The notes under the pieces were generated by a model. It saw only the letters and a list, made by a program, of their open reading frames with translations. It had not been told where the DNA came from and ran no database searches. From Gemmatimonadota bacterium (lineage in GTDB: Bacteria; Latescibacterota; UBA2968), in the NCBI GenBank assembly GCA_026706845.1, contig JAPOXY010000241.1:1-46707 (forward strand): DNA of 46,707 nucleotides, in the 5' to 3' direction. This document shows positions 8,334 through 16,658 of the stretch, one piece after another (the first letter of the stretch is position 1; each line of letters starts with the position of its first letter). Made by a program: the position numbers and the translations under genes.

Positions 8334-8780
8334 ATGCCCGATTCATTACCTCAGGTGCTGATGCACAGTGCCCCAAGTTTGTACGAGCATCTCGACGCAT
8401 TTGCCCAGATTGTTGAGTCGGCTGTTCGGATAGCTGGTGCTTCAGAAGATGAGCAAGTCGATCTGATGGTTGCAGTCATGGAAGCACTCAATAATGCGAT
8501 TGATCATGGCAATGGTGAAGATGCTTCAAAGAAAGTACATCTCAAGATCGATATCCACCCCACTTCCATCACAGTTTGGGTACAAGACGAGGGGGGAGGT
8601 TTTGATCCCAATACCGCCCCTGACCCGCTTGCGCCAGAAAATCTAATGAATGATTCCGGGCGTGGGCTTTTGATGATGCGTGCGTTTATGGATGAAGTGG
8701 ATTTTATGCCTTCTCGGAAGGGCACGCTGGTTAAGATGATCAAATATTTTTCCTCTAAGTCGTCACCATCTCACTGTTGA
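8334..8780 (+). CDS. RsbW/SpoIIAB-like anti-sigma factor serine kinase (HATPase_c_2)
   Basis: This 148-residue cytoplasmic protein has the full small GHKL kinase signature: N-box 'EALNNAIDHGN' (50-60), G1 'DEGGGFD' (85-91) and G2 'SGRGLLMMR' (108-116). The family binds a sigma factor or phosphorylates an antagonist STAS protein on serine. ATG 8334 is chosen over an upstream in-frame start because a ctggag site precedes it and the domain starts soon after. No STAS partner or sigma gene lies in the window. It is the first gene of an operon with HPF and HPr kinase, which suggests a link to growth-phase or stress control. Confidence 0.88.
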   Translation: MPDSLPQVLMHSAPSLYEHLDAFAQIVESAVRIAGASEDEQVDLMVAVMEALNNAIDHGNGEDASKKVHLKIDIHPTSITVWVQDEGGGFDPNTAPDPLAPENLMNDSGRGLLMMRAFMDEVDFMPSRKGTLVKMIKYFSSKSSPSHC

Positions 8781-8791
8781 GGAGGACGCCC

Positions 8792-9106
8792 ATGCAAATG
8801 GTCATTTCTGGACATCATTACCATGTCTCGGACAGCACGCGTACCCATATAAAAGCTGCTATCTCTCGGTTTGAGCGATTTTACACACCCGTGCTGGGTT
8901 GTCAGGTCACCATTACAAAAGAGGAGCCTGCATTTCGCGTTGATATTATTGTCAATGTGCATGGACAAACCCTCAAAGCTTCCAATGCTGGTAGTAAGCT
9001 CTTTCCCGTTATCGATGGTTCGGCAAAGAAGATGATCCGACAATTGAAAAAACTGCGCGACCGGCGTAGAAAACCTCGCGTTATTTCCAGTCTAAGTGAG
9101 GTATAA
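8792..9106 (+). CDS. hpf: Ribosome hibernation promoting factor, short form
   Basis: This 104-residue HPF/RaiA-family protein binds the 30S subunit across the mRNA and tRNA channel and silences ribosomes in slow growth. Visible family features are 'MVISGHHYHVSDSTRTHI' at the N-terminus, the central 'VDIIVNVHGQTLKA' strand, and a basic helix 'KLRDRRRKPR' near the C-terminus. The C-terminal dimerisation domain of long HPF is absent. ATG 8792 follows a strong gaggagg site at 8779-8785, so the earlier in-frame TTG is rejected. It begins 11 bases after the kinase gene and is followed three bases on by hprK, a pairing known from many Gram-negative genomes. Confidence 0.93.
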   Translation: MQMVISGHHYHVSDSTRTHIKAAISRFERFYTPVLGCQVTITKEEPAFRVDIIVNVHGQTLKASNAGSKLFPVIDGSAKKMIRQLKKLRDRRRKPRVISSLSEV

Positions 9107-9109
9107 GCC

Positions 9110-10078
9110 GTGCCACAGATTTCTATTGGCAAGATGTTAGAAGATTACGGTGACCAACTCGCGCTCTCGTCCGTTGCAGGAAAAGGGGGAATTGGCAACA
9201 CGCTATCTACCAGCGATGTCCATCGTCCCGGTCTCGCGCTTGCGGGGTTCCTCGGTCTTTTTACTTTTGACCGCGTTCAGGTTATGGGCAATACGGAGAT
9301 GCTCTATCTGTCGAGTCTTGATCCCGATATTTGCCGTCAAACCCTTGAAACCATTTTTCAATTTGACATTCCCTGTATGGTTATCACAGATGGGAATGAA
9401 GTATTACCCGTGATGGTCGAATTGTCCAATGCGAGGCATATCCCCTTGTTGGCCACACCGTTTGCGACTACTAAGTTCGCCCACCTTTTTTCTTATTATC
9501 TCGACGATGTGTTTGCACCGCGCACAGCCATTCACGGTTCGCTGGTCGATGTGTATGGCATTGGACTGTTATTTGTTGGTGCGAGCGGGATTGGAAAAAG
9601 TGAGATTGCCGTTGACCTCGTTGAACGCGGGCATCGATTGGTCGCGGATGACGTCGTGCTCGTGTCGCGCAAGGTACAGGGAATGATTATGGGCAGTAGT
9701 GGGGAAACACTGCGAGATCATATAGAAATACGCGGTCTGGGCATTTTGAATGTTCGCAATATGTTTGGCGTGCGTGCCGTTCGCATGCAAAAGCGCGTCG
9801 AGGTTGTTGTCAAGCTCATTAAATGGGATGAGACCGCAGCGTACGATCGCATTGGACTCGATGAGGATTGGGTCTCGATTCTCGACCTCGAGGTGCCGCA
9901 GGTTACAGTGCCGATCTATCCGGGGAAAAATATTACGGTGATTGCAGAGACGATAGCCTTGAATTATCAACTCAAAATACAGGGCTATCACACGGCACAA
10001 GAATTTAATCGCCGCCTTGTTGAGCGCATGAAAAACAAAGTTCGAGACGATATGTCTATTCGCGCAGATATCGAGTAA
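9110..10078 (+). CDS. hprK: HPr kinase/phosphorylase
   Basis: This 322-residue enzyme phosphorylates and dephosphorylates serine 46 of HPr or a HPr-like protein. The N-terminal half has the usual HprK domain. The C-terminal half has the P-loop 'GASGIGKS' (157-164), the catalytic region 'IHGSLVDVYG' with H142, 'LVADD' (178-182), and the family signature 'IEIRGLGILNVRNMFG' (205-220). GTG 9110 is preferred to a later ATG because residues 2-10 (PQISIGKML) match the conserved family N-terminus. No HPr, enzyme I, rapZ or ptsN is present locally. It probably belongs to a regulatory PTS rather than a sugar-uptake PTS. Confidence 0.95.
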   Translation: MPQISIGKMLEDYGDQLALSSVAGKGGIGNTLSTSDVHRPGLALAGFLGLFTFDRVQVMGNTEMLYLSSLDPDICRQTLETIFQFDIPCMVITDGNEVLPVMVELSNARHIPLLATPFATTKFAHLFSYYLDDVFAPRTAIHGSLVDVYGIGLLFVGASGIGKSEIAVDLVERGHRLVADDVVLVSRKVQGMIMGSSGETLRDHIEIRGLGILNVRNMFGVRAVRMQKRVEVVVKLIKWDETAAYDRIGLDEDWVSILDLEVPQVTVPIYPGKNITVIAETIALNYQLKIQGYHTAQEFNRRLVERMKNKVRDDMSIRADIE

Positions 10079-10092
10079 CTACGGAGGCATAA

Positions 10093-11019
10093 ATGAAGTT
10101 AAAGTGTGTTGTCTTATTGTTGTTTGGACTCATGGGGTGTGGAGGACAGAATGCTTTGGAAAGCGATGCCCAGCGCATGCTGGCTTCTGTGCGAGATCTG
10201 GAAGAAGAATTGACCGATTTGCCACAGGCGATTGCGCGGTATGGAGAAATCTCAGCGCAATTCCCACGCACTGAGGCGGAAAAAACAGCGCGCGCGCGTC
10301 GGGCGATGCTCGAGCGGTTGCAGACGCGTCTGGCTGATCGAGAAGCTATTCAAGAAGATAGTATAGAGGCATTTTACGAGGGTGTGGTCGAGATCGCGCC
10401 CGATTATTTTGCTACGTTGAAGATGCTCGGTACAAATTACAGCAATCAGATACACTTTACCACGCGTTTTGCCGCCAATACAGGGGCGGTTCAAATAAAA
10501 GAACAGGCCATAAGAATATGGGAAAAGCAGGATCGCATGTGGTCGCGCTACACCTTTCGCCCAATCCCATCAAATCGTTTCTGGCAGGATCAGTTGTGCA
10601 AGGACGCGCTGAATATTACAGAGATGTTAATTGCTAAATCCTTTCGCGAGTACAACCGCGCACTGGATATCATCAATAAAGGATTGGATTATGCTTCGGG
10701 CGAGGATGTGATTTCACGGGCTAAAGTCTATGCCGCCTATTGCACGTTTTGGCAGGGAAAATCAGAAGAATTTCTGAAGGGTGTCGCACTGGCAAAAGAG
10801 GCTTTGAACTATGAATTTTTGTCGGCTAATAATCGCGCGCGCGCCTATCATGTTATTGGCCTGTGTTATGCGTATATCTATCAGGATACAGAAGACATGA
10901 CGCATCTCGATGAGGCGATAAAAGCACTCAATGAAGCGGTGAATATCGATGGAAATATGGGCGAAGCCAAGCAATTGCTCAAAGCATTGCGACTACAGCG
11001 CGGAAGGGTAGCGTCTTAA
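10093..11019 (+). CDS. TPR-containing lipoprotein
   Basis: The protein has 308 residues. Lipobox L13-M14-G15-C16 predicts a lipid anchor. The mature part is alpha-helical: an early segment 'LTDLPQAIARYGEISAQFPRTEAEKTA' shows the tetratricopeptide rhythm, and the C-terminal part 'AIKALNEAVNIDGNMGEAKQLL' is a clear repeat. Such proteins act as envelope scaffolds; no enzyme motif is seen. A good acggagg ribosome site precedes ATG 10093, 14 bases after hprK, so it is the likely fourth gene of that operon. The aspartate kinase gene follows four bases later. Confidence 0.8.
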   Translation: MKLKCVVLLLFGLMGCGGQNALESDAQRMLASVRDLEEELTDLPQAIARYGEISAQFPRTEAEKTARARRAMLERLQTRLADREAIQEDSIEAFYEGVVEIAPDYFATLKMLGTNYSNQIHFTTRFAANTGAVQIKEQAIRIWEKQDRMWSRYTFRPIPSNRFWQDQLCKDALNITEMLIAKSFREYNRALDIINKGLDYASGEDVISRAKVYAAYCTFWQGKSEEFLKGVALAKEALNYEFLSANNRARAYHVIGLCYAYIYQDTEDMTHLDEAIKALNEAVNIDGNMGEAKQLLKALRLQRGRVAS

Positions 11020-11023
11020 GATT

Positions 11024-12331
11024 ATGAAAAAAATTGTTTGTAAATTTGGTGGTTCATCGATCGCCGATGCCGCGCAGGTCGAGAAGGTAGTGTCTATTGT
11101 GCGAAGCGATGAACGCCGCTGTTTGGTCGTGCCATCCGCGCCGGGTAAGCGGTCTGAAGATGATACAAAAATTACTGATTTGCTCTATTTGTGCCACGAA
11201 CTCGCGCGACAAAATGTCGATTTTTCAGAGCCGTTTAACAAAATTAGTACGCGATTTTTGGATCTCTCAAAGGCTCTTAGTGTGTCGATTGATATGGAGA
11301 GACTCCTCGCTGAGGTCGAGAGCCGGATAGCGGATGGTGCGGGGCGAGATTACGTGGCGTCGCGCGGCGAGTATTTGTGCGGACGCATCTTAGCCGATGT
11401 TTTGGGTGCAGCGTTTGTCGATCCAGCCGAGGCGATTCTATTTCGGGCTGACGGACGCCTTGACAGCGATTCATATCGGCGACTGAGGGTGCATCTTTCA
11501 GATGAACGCCTCTATGTTATTCCGGGATTTTACGGTGCGGATGCAGAGGGCGAGATAGTGACATTTTCGCGCGGTGGATCGGATATTACCGGTGCGATTG
11601 TCGCCCGCGCAGTTGGGGCAGAAGTGTACGAAAACTGGACGGATGTATCCGGATTGCTCATGGCCGATCCCCGCCTGGTGCCCAATCCATTGCCCGTAGA
11701 GGAAATTACATATCGCGAGATGCGCGAGTTGGCCTATATGGGGGCCGACGTCTTGCACGACGAGGCGATGTTTCCGGTGCGCACAGCTGAAATTCCCATT
11801 CATATTCGCAATACCAATCGACCAGAGGATGCCGGCACGCTGATTTTGCCGAGCCGAGAGCTTACAGAGCGCCTGATCGCCGGGGTTGCAGGGCGTCCCA
11901 ATTTTAGTATGCTGTTTATTGAAAAAGATCTGATGAATCAGATGACGGGATTTGGGCAGCAGGTCCTGGAGGTAGTCGCACGACACGGGATCAGTTATGA
12001 TCACACGCCGTCGGGCATCGATACAATGTCGGTGATCATACAGGATGAGCAATTGGATGGCAAGGGCGAACTTCTCGTCGAAGACATTCAGCGCATTATC
12101 GAGCCTGATCGCGTCGAACTGATCCACGGACTTGCGCTGATTGCGACGGTTGGCGAGGGGATGTCGCACAGGGTTGGCATTGCCGCGCGTCTGTTTACTG
12201 CGCTGGCAAATGCAGGTGTGAATGTGCGGGTAATTGATCAGGGGGCTTCAGAGATCAATATTATTGTGGGGGTCGAAGAAGCCGATCTCGAGACAGCACT
12301 GGTCGCTATTTATCGCGCTTTTGTTAATTAG
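11024..12331 (+). CDS. lysC: Aspartate kinase
   Basis: This 435-residue cytoplasmic enzyme makes aspartyl phosphate, the first step toward lysine, threonine and methionine. The N-terminus has 'KFGGSS' (7-12). 'FSRGGSDITGA' and 'YENWTDVSGLLMADPRLV' are the aspartate and nucleotide segments of the amino-acid kinase fold. The C-terminal third has two ACT-like units, including 'HRVGIAARLFTALANAGVNVRVI', where feedback inhibitors bind in the family. The length matches monofunctional enzymes. It follows the TPR lipoprotein by four bases, so transcription may come from the hpf operon. No other lysine-pathway gene is local. Confidence 0.95.
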   Translation: MKKIVCKFGGSSIADAAQVEKVVSIVRSDERRCLVVPSAPGKRSEDDTKITDLLYLCHELARQNVDFSEPFNKISTRFLDLSKALSVSIDMERLLAEVESRIADGAGRDYVASRGEYLCGRILADVLGAAFVDPAEAILFRADGRLDSDSYRRLRVHLSDERLYVIPGFYGADAEGEIVTFSRGGSDITGAIVARAVGAEVYENWTDVSGLLMADPRLVPNPLPVEEITYREMRELAYMGADVLHDEAMFPVRTAEIPIHIRNTNRPEDAGTLILPSRELTERLIAGVAGRPNFSMLFIEKDLMNQMTGFGQQVLEVVARHGISYDHTPSGIDTMSVIIQDEQLDGKGELLVEDIQRIIEPDRVELIHGLALIATVGEGMSHRVGIAARLFTALANAGVNVRVIDQGASEINIIVGVEEADLETALVAIYRAFVN

Positions 12332-12355
12332 AGAAGAGAAAGTGGGGAGGGATTT

Positions 12356-13405
12356 ATGAAAGTTCTCGTGACGGGATCACACGGTAGGGTAGGGGGCAAT
12401 CTGGTCAGACGTTTGCTCGATAAAGGCCACGATATACGCGGCTTTGTCTATCCCGGGGACGCCAGCCGGGCGGGCAAATGGGATGGCATTGATGCAGTCG
12501 AGGTCGTAGAAGGCGACTTGCGCGATTACGAGGCTGTATCTCGTGCGGTTGAGGGTGTGGATGCCGTATATCACCTGGCTGCGGCTTTTGCAAGTCCGCA
12601 TAGCCATATTGAATATTTGCAGATCAATGGGCTGGGCACACTGCATTTACTCGAAGCGGTGCGCGAGAAAATCCCCAATTTACAGCGTTTTGTCTATGCA
12701 TGTACAGAAGCGATATACTGGAAGGTTGAAGAAGCTGGACGTTTGTTTGAGAAGCCAGTTTCCGAAGATATGGTCAGTGCGACTCATGCAATGCCGTATT
12801 TTTTGACCAAGTGGATCGGCGAAGAATTGGTGATGAATTACCATGTTCAATACGGCGTTCCGAGCGTTGTGTGTCGGTTTGCAACTATTTTTGAGCCGAG
12901 TGAATTTTTGACCGAAGATGGTGTCCCCAAATTTTGTACCCTCAGACCTCCGCTCGAAAGATTGCGACGTGTGAAAAACCCCACAGATGAACAGAGGGCG
13001 CAACTCGCATTGATGGAAGAAGCCTGGGCAGATGGTGCGCGGGTTCTGGTTAGCAGGTGCCCCGATGGCAGGAGTTTTAAGCAGGAGTGGGCAGATGTGC
13101 GGGATATTGCCCTCGGCCTTTCTCTGAGTTTGGAGCGCGATGAAGCCGTGGGCGAGGCATTTACACTTGGCGGAATGCTCATCGTGTGGGAAGACGATGT
13201 TCCAAAAGTTGCCGATTATCTCGGCGTAGGCTACACAGAAGCGACCATGCCTGCGCCGAATTTTTTTGAATTTGATCGGACAAAAACGCAAAATTTGCTC
13301 GGGTATCACGCTGAGCACGACCTGTGGAGCACGCTGAATACAGCTCTTGCGATGCAAGAGGGTAAAGAGACAGATGTTGTTCCCACGGGGGTGCGATACG
13401 GATAA
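12356..13405 (+). CDS. NAD-dependent epimerase/dehydratase (extended SDR)
   Basis: The protein has 349 residues. The Rossmann motif G7-x-x-G10-x-x-G13 lies in 'VTGSHGRVGG'. 'GDLRDYEAV' marks the usual D-x-x-D cofactor segment, and Y148-x-x-x-K152 in 'MPYFLTKW' is the catalytic pair, with a threonine in 'YACTEAIYW' at the usual serine/threonine position. The family acts on nucleotide sugars or related NAD(P)-linked substrates. A strong gtggggaggg ribosome site precedes the start. It lies 24 bases before the first TonB receptor gene, so the two may be co-transcribed. The substrate is not readable. Confidence 0.85.
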   Translation: MKVLVTGSHGRVGGNLVRRLLDKGHDIRGFVYPGDASRAGKWDGIDAVEVVEGDLRDYEAVSRAVEGVDAVYHLAAAFASPHSHIEYLQINGLGTLHLLEAVREKIPNLQRFVYACTEAIYWKVEEAGRLFEKPVSEDMVSATHAMPYFLTKWIGEELVMNYHVQYGVPSVVCRFATIFEPSEFLTEDGVPKFCTLRPPLERLRRVKNPTDEQRAQLALMEEAWADGARVLVSRCPDGRSFKQEWADVRDIALGLSLSLERDEAVGEAFTLGGMLIVWEDDVPKVADYLGVGYTEATMPAPNFFEFDRTKTQNLLGYHAEHDLWSTLNTALAMQEGKETDVVPTGVRYG

Positions 13406-13429
13406 AATTCCACGTAATGGGGAGGTCCT

Positions 13430-16400
13430 ATGGTTTTTTGGCAGAGATCTATTCCTATTCTGGTATGCGCGGCATTGCTTTTTGGCGTGAGTGAGGCGCA
13501 ATCTGTTGGAACTATTACCGGCACAGTGACCGATGCTGAAAGTGGAGAGAAGTTGGAAGCGGTACAGGTCTATATTCCGGCGCTGACACTGGGCGCAGTG
13601 TCGGATGAGCAAGGTCGCTTTATTATCGACAATGTGCCGGGTGGCACGTATGAACTGAAGGCCGATTTGATCGGCTATGCGAGCGCGACAGTAGCGATTA
13701 CTGTGAGGGCTGGACAGACAACGACGGTTGCTTTGCAGATGGCGTTGTCCGCACTTTATCTGGACGAAGTGGTGGTAACGGGCACGGCATTTAAGGAGTC
13801 ACCCATCAACTTGCCCTATGCGGTCACTGTCGTTGGGCGAGAAAAGATGGCAGAACAGGGGTCTCCACAGGCGGTTGATTTCTTCAAGAATCTGGGTGCG
13901 AGTCACGGCGTGATCGGCGAGGCGAATAGCTGGTACAACGACCAATCTGTTTCGGTTCCAGAGACCGTTGCGAATGTGAACCTGCGCGGACTCGGGGCTT
14001 CGAGGACGCTGGTGCTGATCAACAGCCGCAGGCAGGTGTACATCCCCGCGCGTTTATTCGGCGGTCGCTTTGTGGATGTAAATGCGATGCCTTCGATAGC
14101 CATTGACCGGATTGAGGTGCTCAAAGAGGGAGCCTCGGCCATCTACGGATCGGATGCGGTAGCCGGAGTCGCCAATTTCTTGACGCGCAACGACTTCACG
14201 GGTTTTGAAGTTTCGGCGGCTCACGACTATTTTTCCGGTGCGGGCGATACGAATTTCGGTGCAATATGGGGAAGGAGCCTCGGTAAAGCCCATGCGGTTA
14301 TTTCTGCGGAATGGATGGGACGACAGGAATTGAACGCACGCGAGCGGAGCTGGACATTGCGTGGGTTCCCATTTTGGGGATGGTCGGGTACTGGCAATCC
14401 CGGTGCATTTCTCAGGCCGTCGCTATCGGGCGCGGAGAACAAGGATGAATTTGTTCAGGCACTTGTCAATGCGCCCCGCTTTATTGACCCCAATTGTGAG
14501 GCCCTCGGAGGCCATGCCGAAAGCTGGACGTGTCGTTTCCGATACCAGCCCTGGGATATTCTGATCGAGAAACAGCGCCATCTTCGAACTTTTGCCGAGA
14601 TCAATGGACCTTTGGGCGATGACGCGAAGTATCATATAGAGGCCATGTGGGCCGACACCTATATGCCTCATTACACGACGACACCTTCTTTTCCGCCGAT
14701 CACGCTGTTCAACGGGAATCAACTCGTTGAGAGCAATCATCCGGGTCGGCAGGCGTATTGCCGTTCGCTGATAGGTTCTAAACTTCAAGAAAACTGTCTC
14801 GAAGGCGACTGGTACTTTTTCGGTCGGCTCGTTGGCAACGAGGGACCTGGACGCTCACTGAGCCGTCAATCGCAGACTGAGCGCATCTCGGGGTCTATTA
14901 CGCGCGATTTTCAGATTGCTGATCGAGACGCCCGGTTTGATTTTGGCATCAGTTATTCCCGTAGCAGTGGGAATATGAACCAGCCAGCGGAATACGCCTA
15001 CCGCAAGTTCCTCGCCTTTCGCGGCTTTGGGGGACCAGATTGTGGCGTTGAGGTTATCGCAGATCCAACTGCTCCCGAAGGGATGCGCTTGGGTCCTCTC
15101 AATGGCAAAGTGGCTGGGCAGGGGGATTGCATGTACTACAACCCGCTCAGCAACGCGATTCAATTTTCCACGCAAGCTCCTGACGGATTGGACCCCTTTG
15201 CGTTTGTATTTGCGGATAAGCAAAACCCCGATTATGTCCCCGGTCTTGAGAATAGCGCGTCGTTGATTGATTGGATTAACGAGGAAGTCGATTTGGAAAA
15301 CGACGCTGCGCTACTGGTCGCAGACGCGACGCTGACGGGAACATGGACGGAAAATGTCTGGCTCAACGCGAGTTATGCCGCCGGATATCAGTTCCGCCGC
15401 CTCGATGTGTCTGCGCAGCCAAATGATCCGGGCAATCTGACTACCAATCCCTGTCTGGTTCCCGGCGATAGATCGTGTATCGACGCGACCGGGCGTCAGA
15501 TTGGTTTCGGCTCTGGTCTTTTTACGCTTACCAACGGACATTATCCCTACGAAGACAATCAGATCGTGCATCGGATTTTTGGCGAACTTCCCCTTAGTAT
15601 GGGCGAGAATCTTGACGCGCAATTTGTTGCTAACTACGAGTTCCACAAGGAAGCAAGCAGTTTTAATCCCAAGGTGGCGGCAAGCTGGCGTTTCTCGGAT
15701 TCTGATGCACACTCATTGGATTTGCGCGGATCGGTGCAGACGACTTTTCGCACGCCTTCGGTAGATGATCTGAACACAGATGTTCGCACGACTCTCGAAT
15801 ATCTCGATCCCGTAGGGGTTTACAAAGCTATAGACGCTTATGGGAGTACTGATCTCAAACCCGAAGAGGCATTTACCTATAATGTAGGGGTTGTTCTGCT
15901 TGCAAATCCAGATATAGAAATGACCTTTGATTACTGGCGTTATGACTTCAAAAACGTGATCGCTACCCTGCCGCAAAACGATGTAGTGCGGCTCTACGGC
16001 GAAGGTTATAATGGCGACGAAAGAAAATTAAACGCCGTAAAGGATCGCATTTCATGCCCTGGCAATGTCACGGACGGTTCTTGTGTCCCTGGAGATATTG
16101 AGCGCGTGCGGATTGATTTGATCAATTGGCCCGGTGTCCAGACTTCGGGATTCGACTGGCATATAGGAATGCGTTTCAATGCCGGGACGGGTCAGCTTTC
16201 TGGCGGTCTGGATGGCACGTACACGCGCGAGTATTACATGAAGGAACTTCGCATAGATGGCGTGGAATACCGCGCTGCGCTGGATGGCGCGGGATATTAC
16301 AATAGAACCCATCCGCTGGCATCACCGATTCCACAGTGGAAATGGCGAGGCTCTGCTGGCTACCACTGGGGCAACTACAGTCTGGTCAATTACGTCAACT

Positions 16401-16645
16401 ACATATCCGCGTATGAGGATAGGGACGTGTGGACGCTGGATGGTCGCATTGATTCATTTCTCACCTATGATGTCAATTTTGTGTGGTACTTGCCCAAGCG
16501 CGGTATGAATATCACGTTCTCCGCGTTGAATCTGGCCGGGCAAGTGCCGCCTCTCGTCGATTTTGAACTGGGGTTCGACGGCTTGACGCATAATCCCAAA
16601 GGCCGACGGTTCAAATTGGCGGCTACATATCAACTCGGGCGTTGA
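13430..16645 (+). CDS. TonB-dependent receptor with N-terminal carboxypeptidase-regulatory-like domain (paralog A)
   Basis: The protein has 1071 residues with a signal peptide ending at 'SEA' (21-23). Residues 26-105 form a CarboxypepD_reg-like domain ('GTVTDAESGEKLEAVQVYIP'). 'DEVVVTGTAF' (112-121) looks like the TonB box. The plug follows, with 'VNLRGLGASRTLVLINSRR' and 'IEVLKEGASAIYGSDAVAGV', and the remainder is a 22-strand-type barrel. The family imports scarce or bulky solutes through the outer membrane using TonB energy. No SusD partner is next to it, so it is not a standard SusC pair. A paralog lies 1.7 kb downstream beyond a BCCT carrier, suggesting a shared substrate class. A ggggagg ribosome site precedes ATG 13430. 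Confidence 0.95.
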   Translation: MVFWQRSIPILVCAALLFGVSEAQSVGTITGTVTDAESGEKLEAVQVYIPALTLGAVSDEQGRFIIDNVPGGTYELKADLIGYASATVAITVRAGQTTTVALQMALSALYLDEVVVTGTAFKESPINLPYAVTVVGREKMAEQGSPQAVDFFKNLGASHGVIGEANSWYNDQSVSVPETVANVNLRGLGASRTLVLINSRRQVYIPARLFGGRFVDVNAMPSIAIDRIEVLKEGASAIYGSDAVAGVANFLTRNDFTGFEVSAAHDYFSGAGDTNFGAIWGRSLGKAHAVISAEWMGRQELNARERSWTLRGFPFWGWSGTGNPGAFLRPSLSGAENKDEFVQALVNAPRFIDPNCEALGGHAESWTCRFRYQPWDILIEKQRHLRTFAEINGPLGDDAKYHIEAMWADTYMPHYTTTPSFPPITLFNGNQLVESNHPGRQAYCRSLIGSKLQENCLEGDWYFFGRLVGNEGPGRSLSRQSQTERISGSITRDFQIADRDARFDFGISYSRSSGNMNQPAEYAYRKFLAFRGFGGPDCGVEVIADPTAPEGMRLGPLNGKVAGQGDCMYYNPLSNAIQFSTQAPDGLDPFAFVFADKQNPDYVPGLENSASLIDWINEEVDLENDAALLVADATLTGTWTENVWLNASYAAGYQFRRLDVSAQPNDPGNLTTNPCLVPGDRSCIDATGRQIGFGSGLFTLTNGHYPYEDNQIVHRIFGELPLSMGENLDAQFVANYEFHKEASSFNPKVAASWRFSDSDAHSLDLRGSVQTTFRTPSVDDLNTDVRTTLEYLDPVGVYKAIDAYGSTDLKPEEAFTYNVGVVLLANPDIEMTFDYWRYDFKNVIATLPQNDVVRLYGEGYNGDERKLNAVKDRISCPGNVTDGSCVPGDIERVRIDLINWPGVQTSGFDWHIGMRFNAGTGQLSGGLDGTYTREYYMKELRIDGVEYRAALDGAGYYNRTHPLASPIPQWKWRGSAGYHWGNYSLVNYVNYISAYEDRDVWTLDGRIDSFLTYDVNFVWYLPKRGMNITFSALNLAGQVPPLVDFELGFDGLTHNPKGRRFKLAATYQLGR

Positions 16646-16658
16646 CGGAAGGAATATT

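Noticed and set aside
12680-13612. Long open frame of 310 codons on the reverse strand
   Set aside because: It lies opposite the epimerase and the start of the TonB receptor, which have clear domains and ribosome sites. Its composition is rich in His, Arg and Cys, as expected for a shadow frame.
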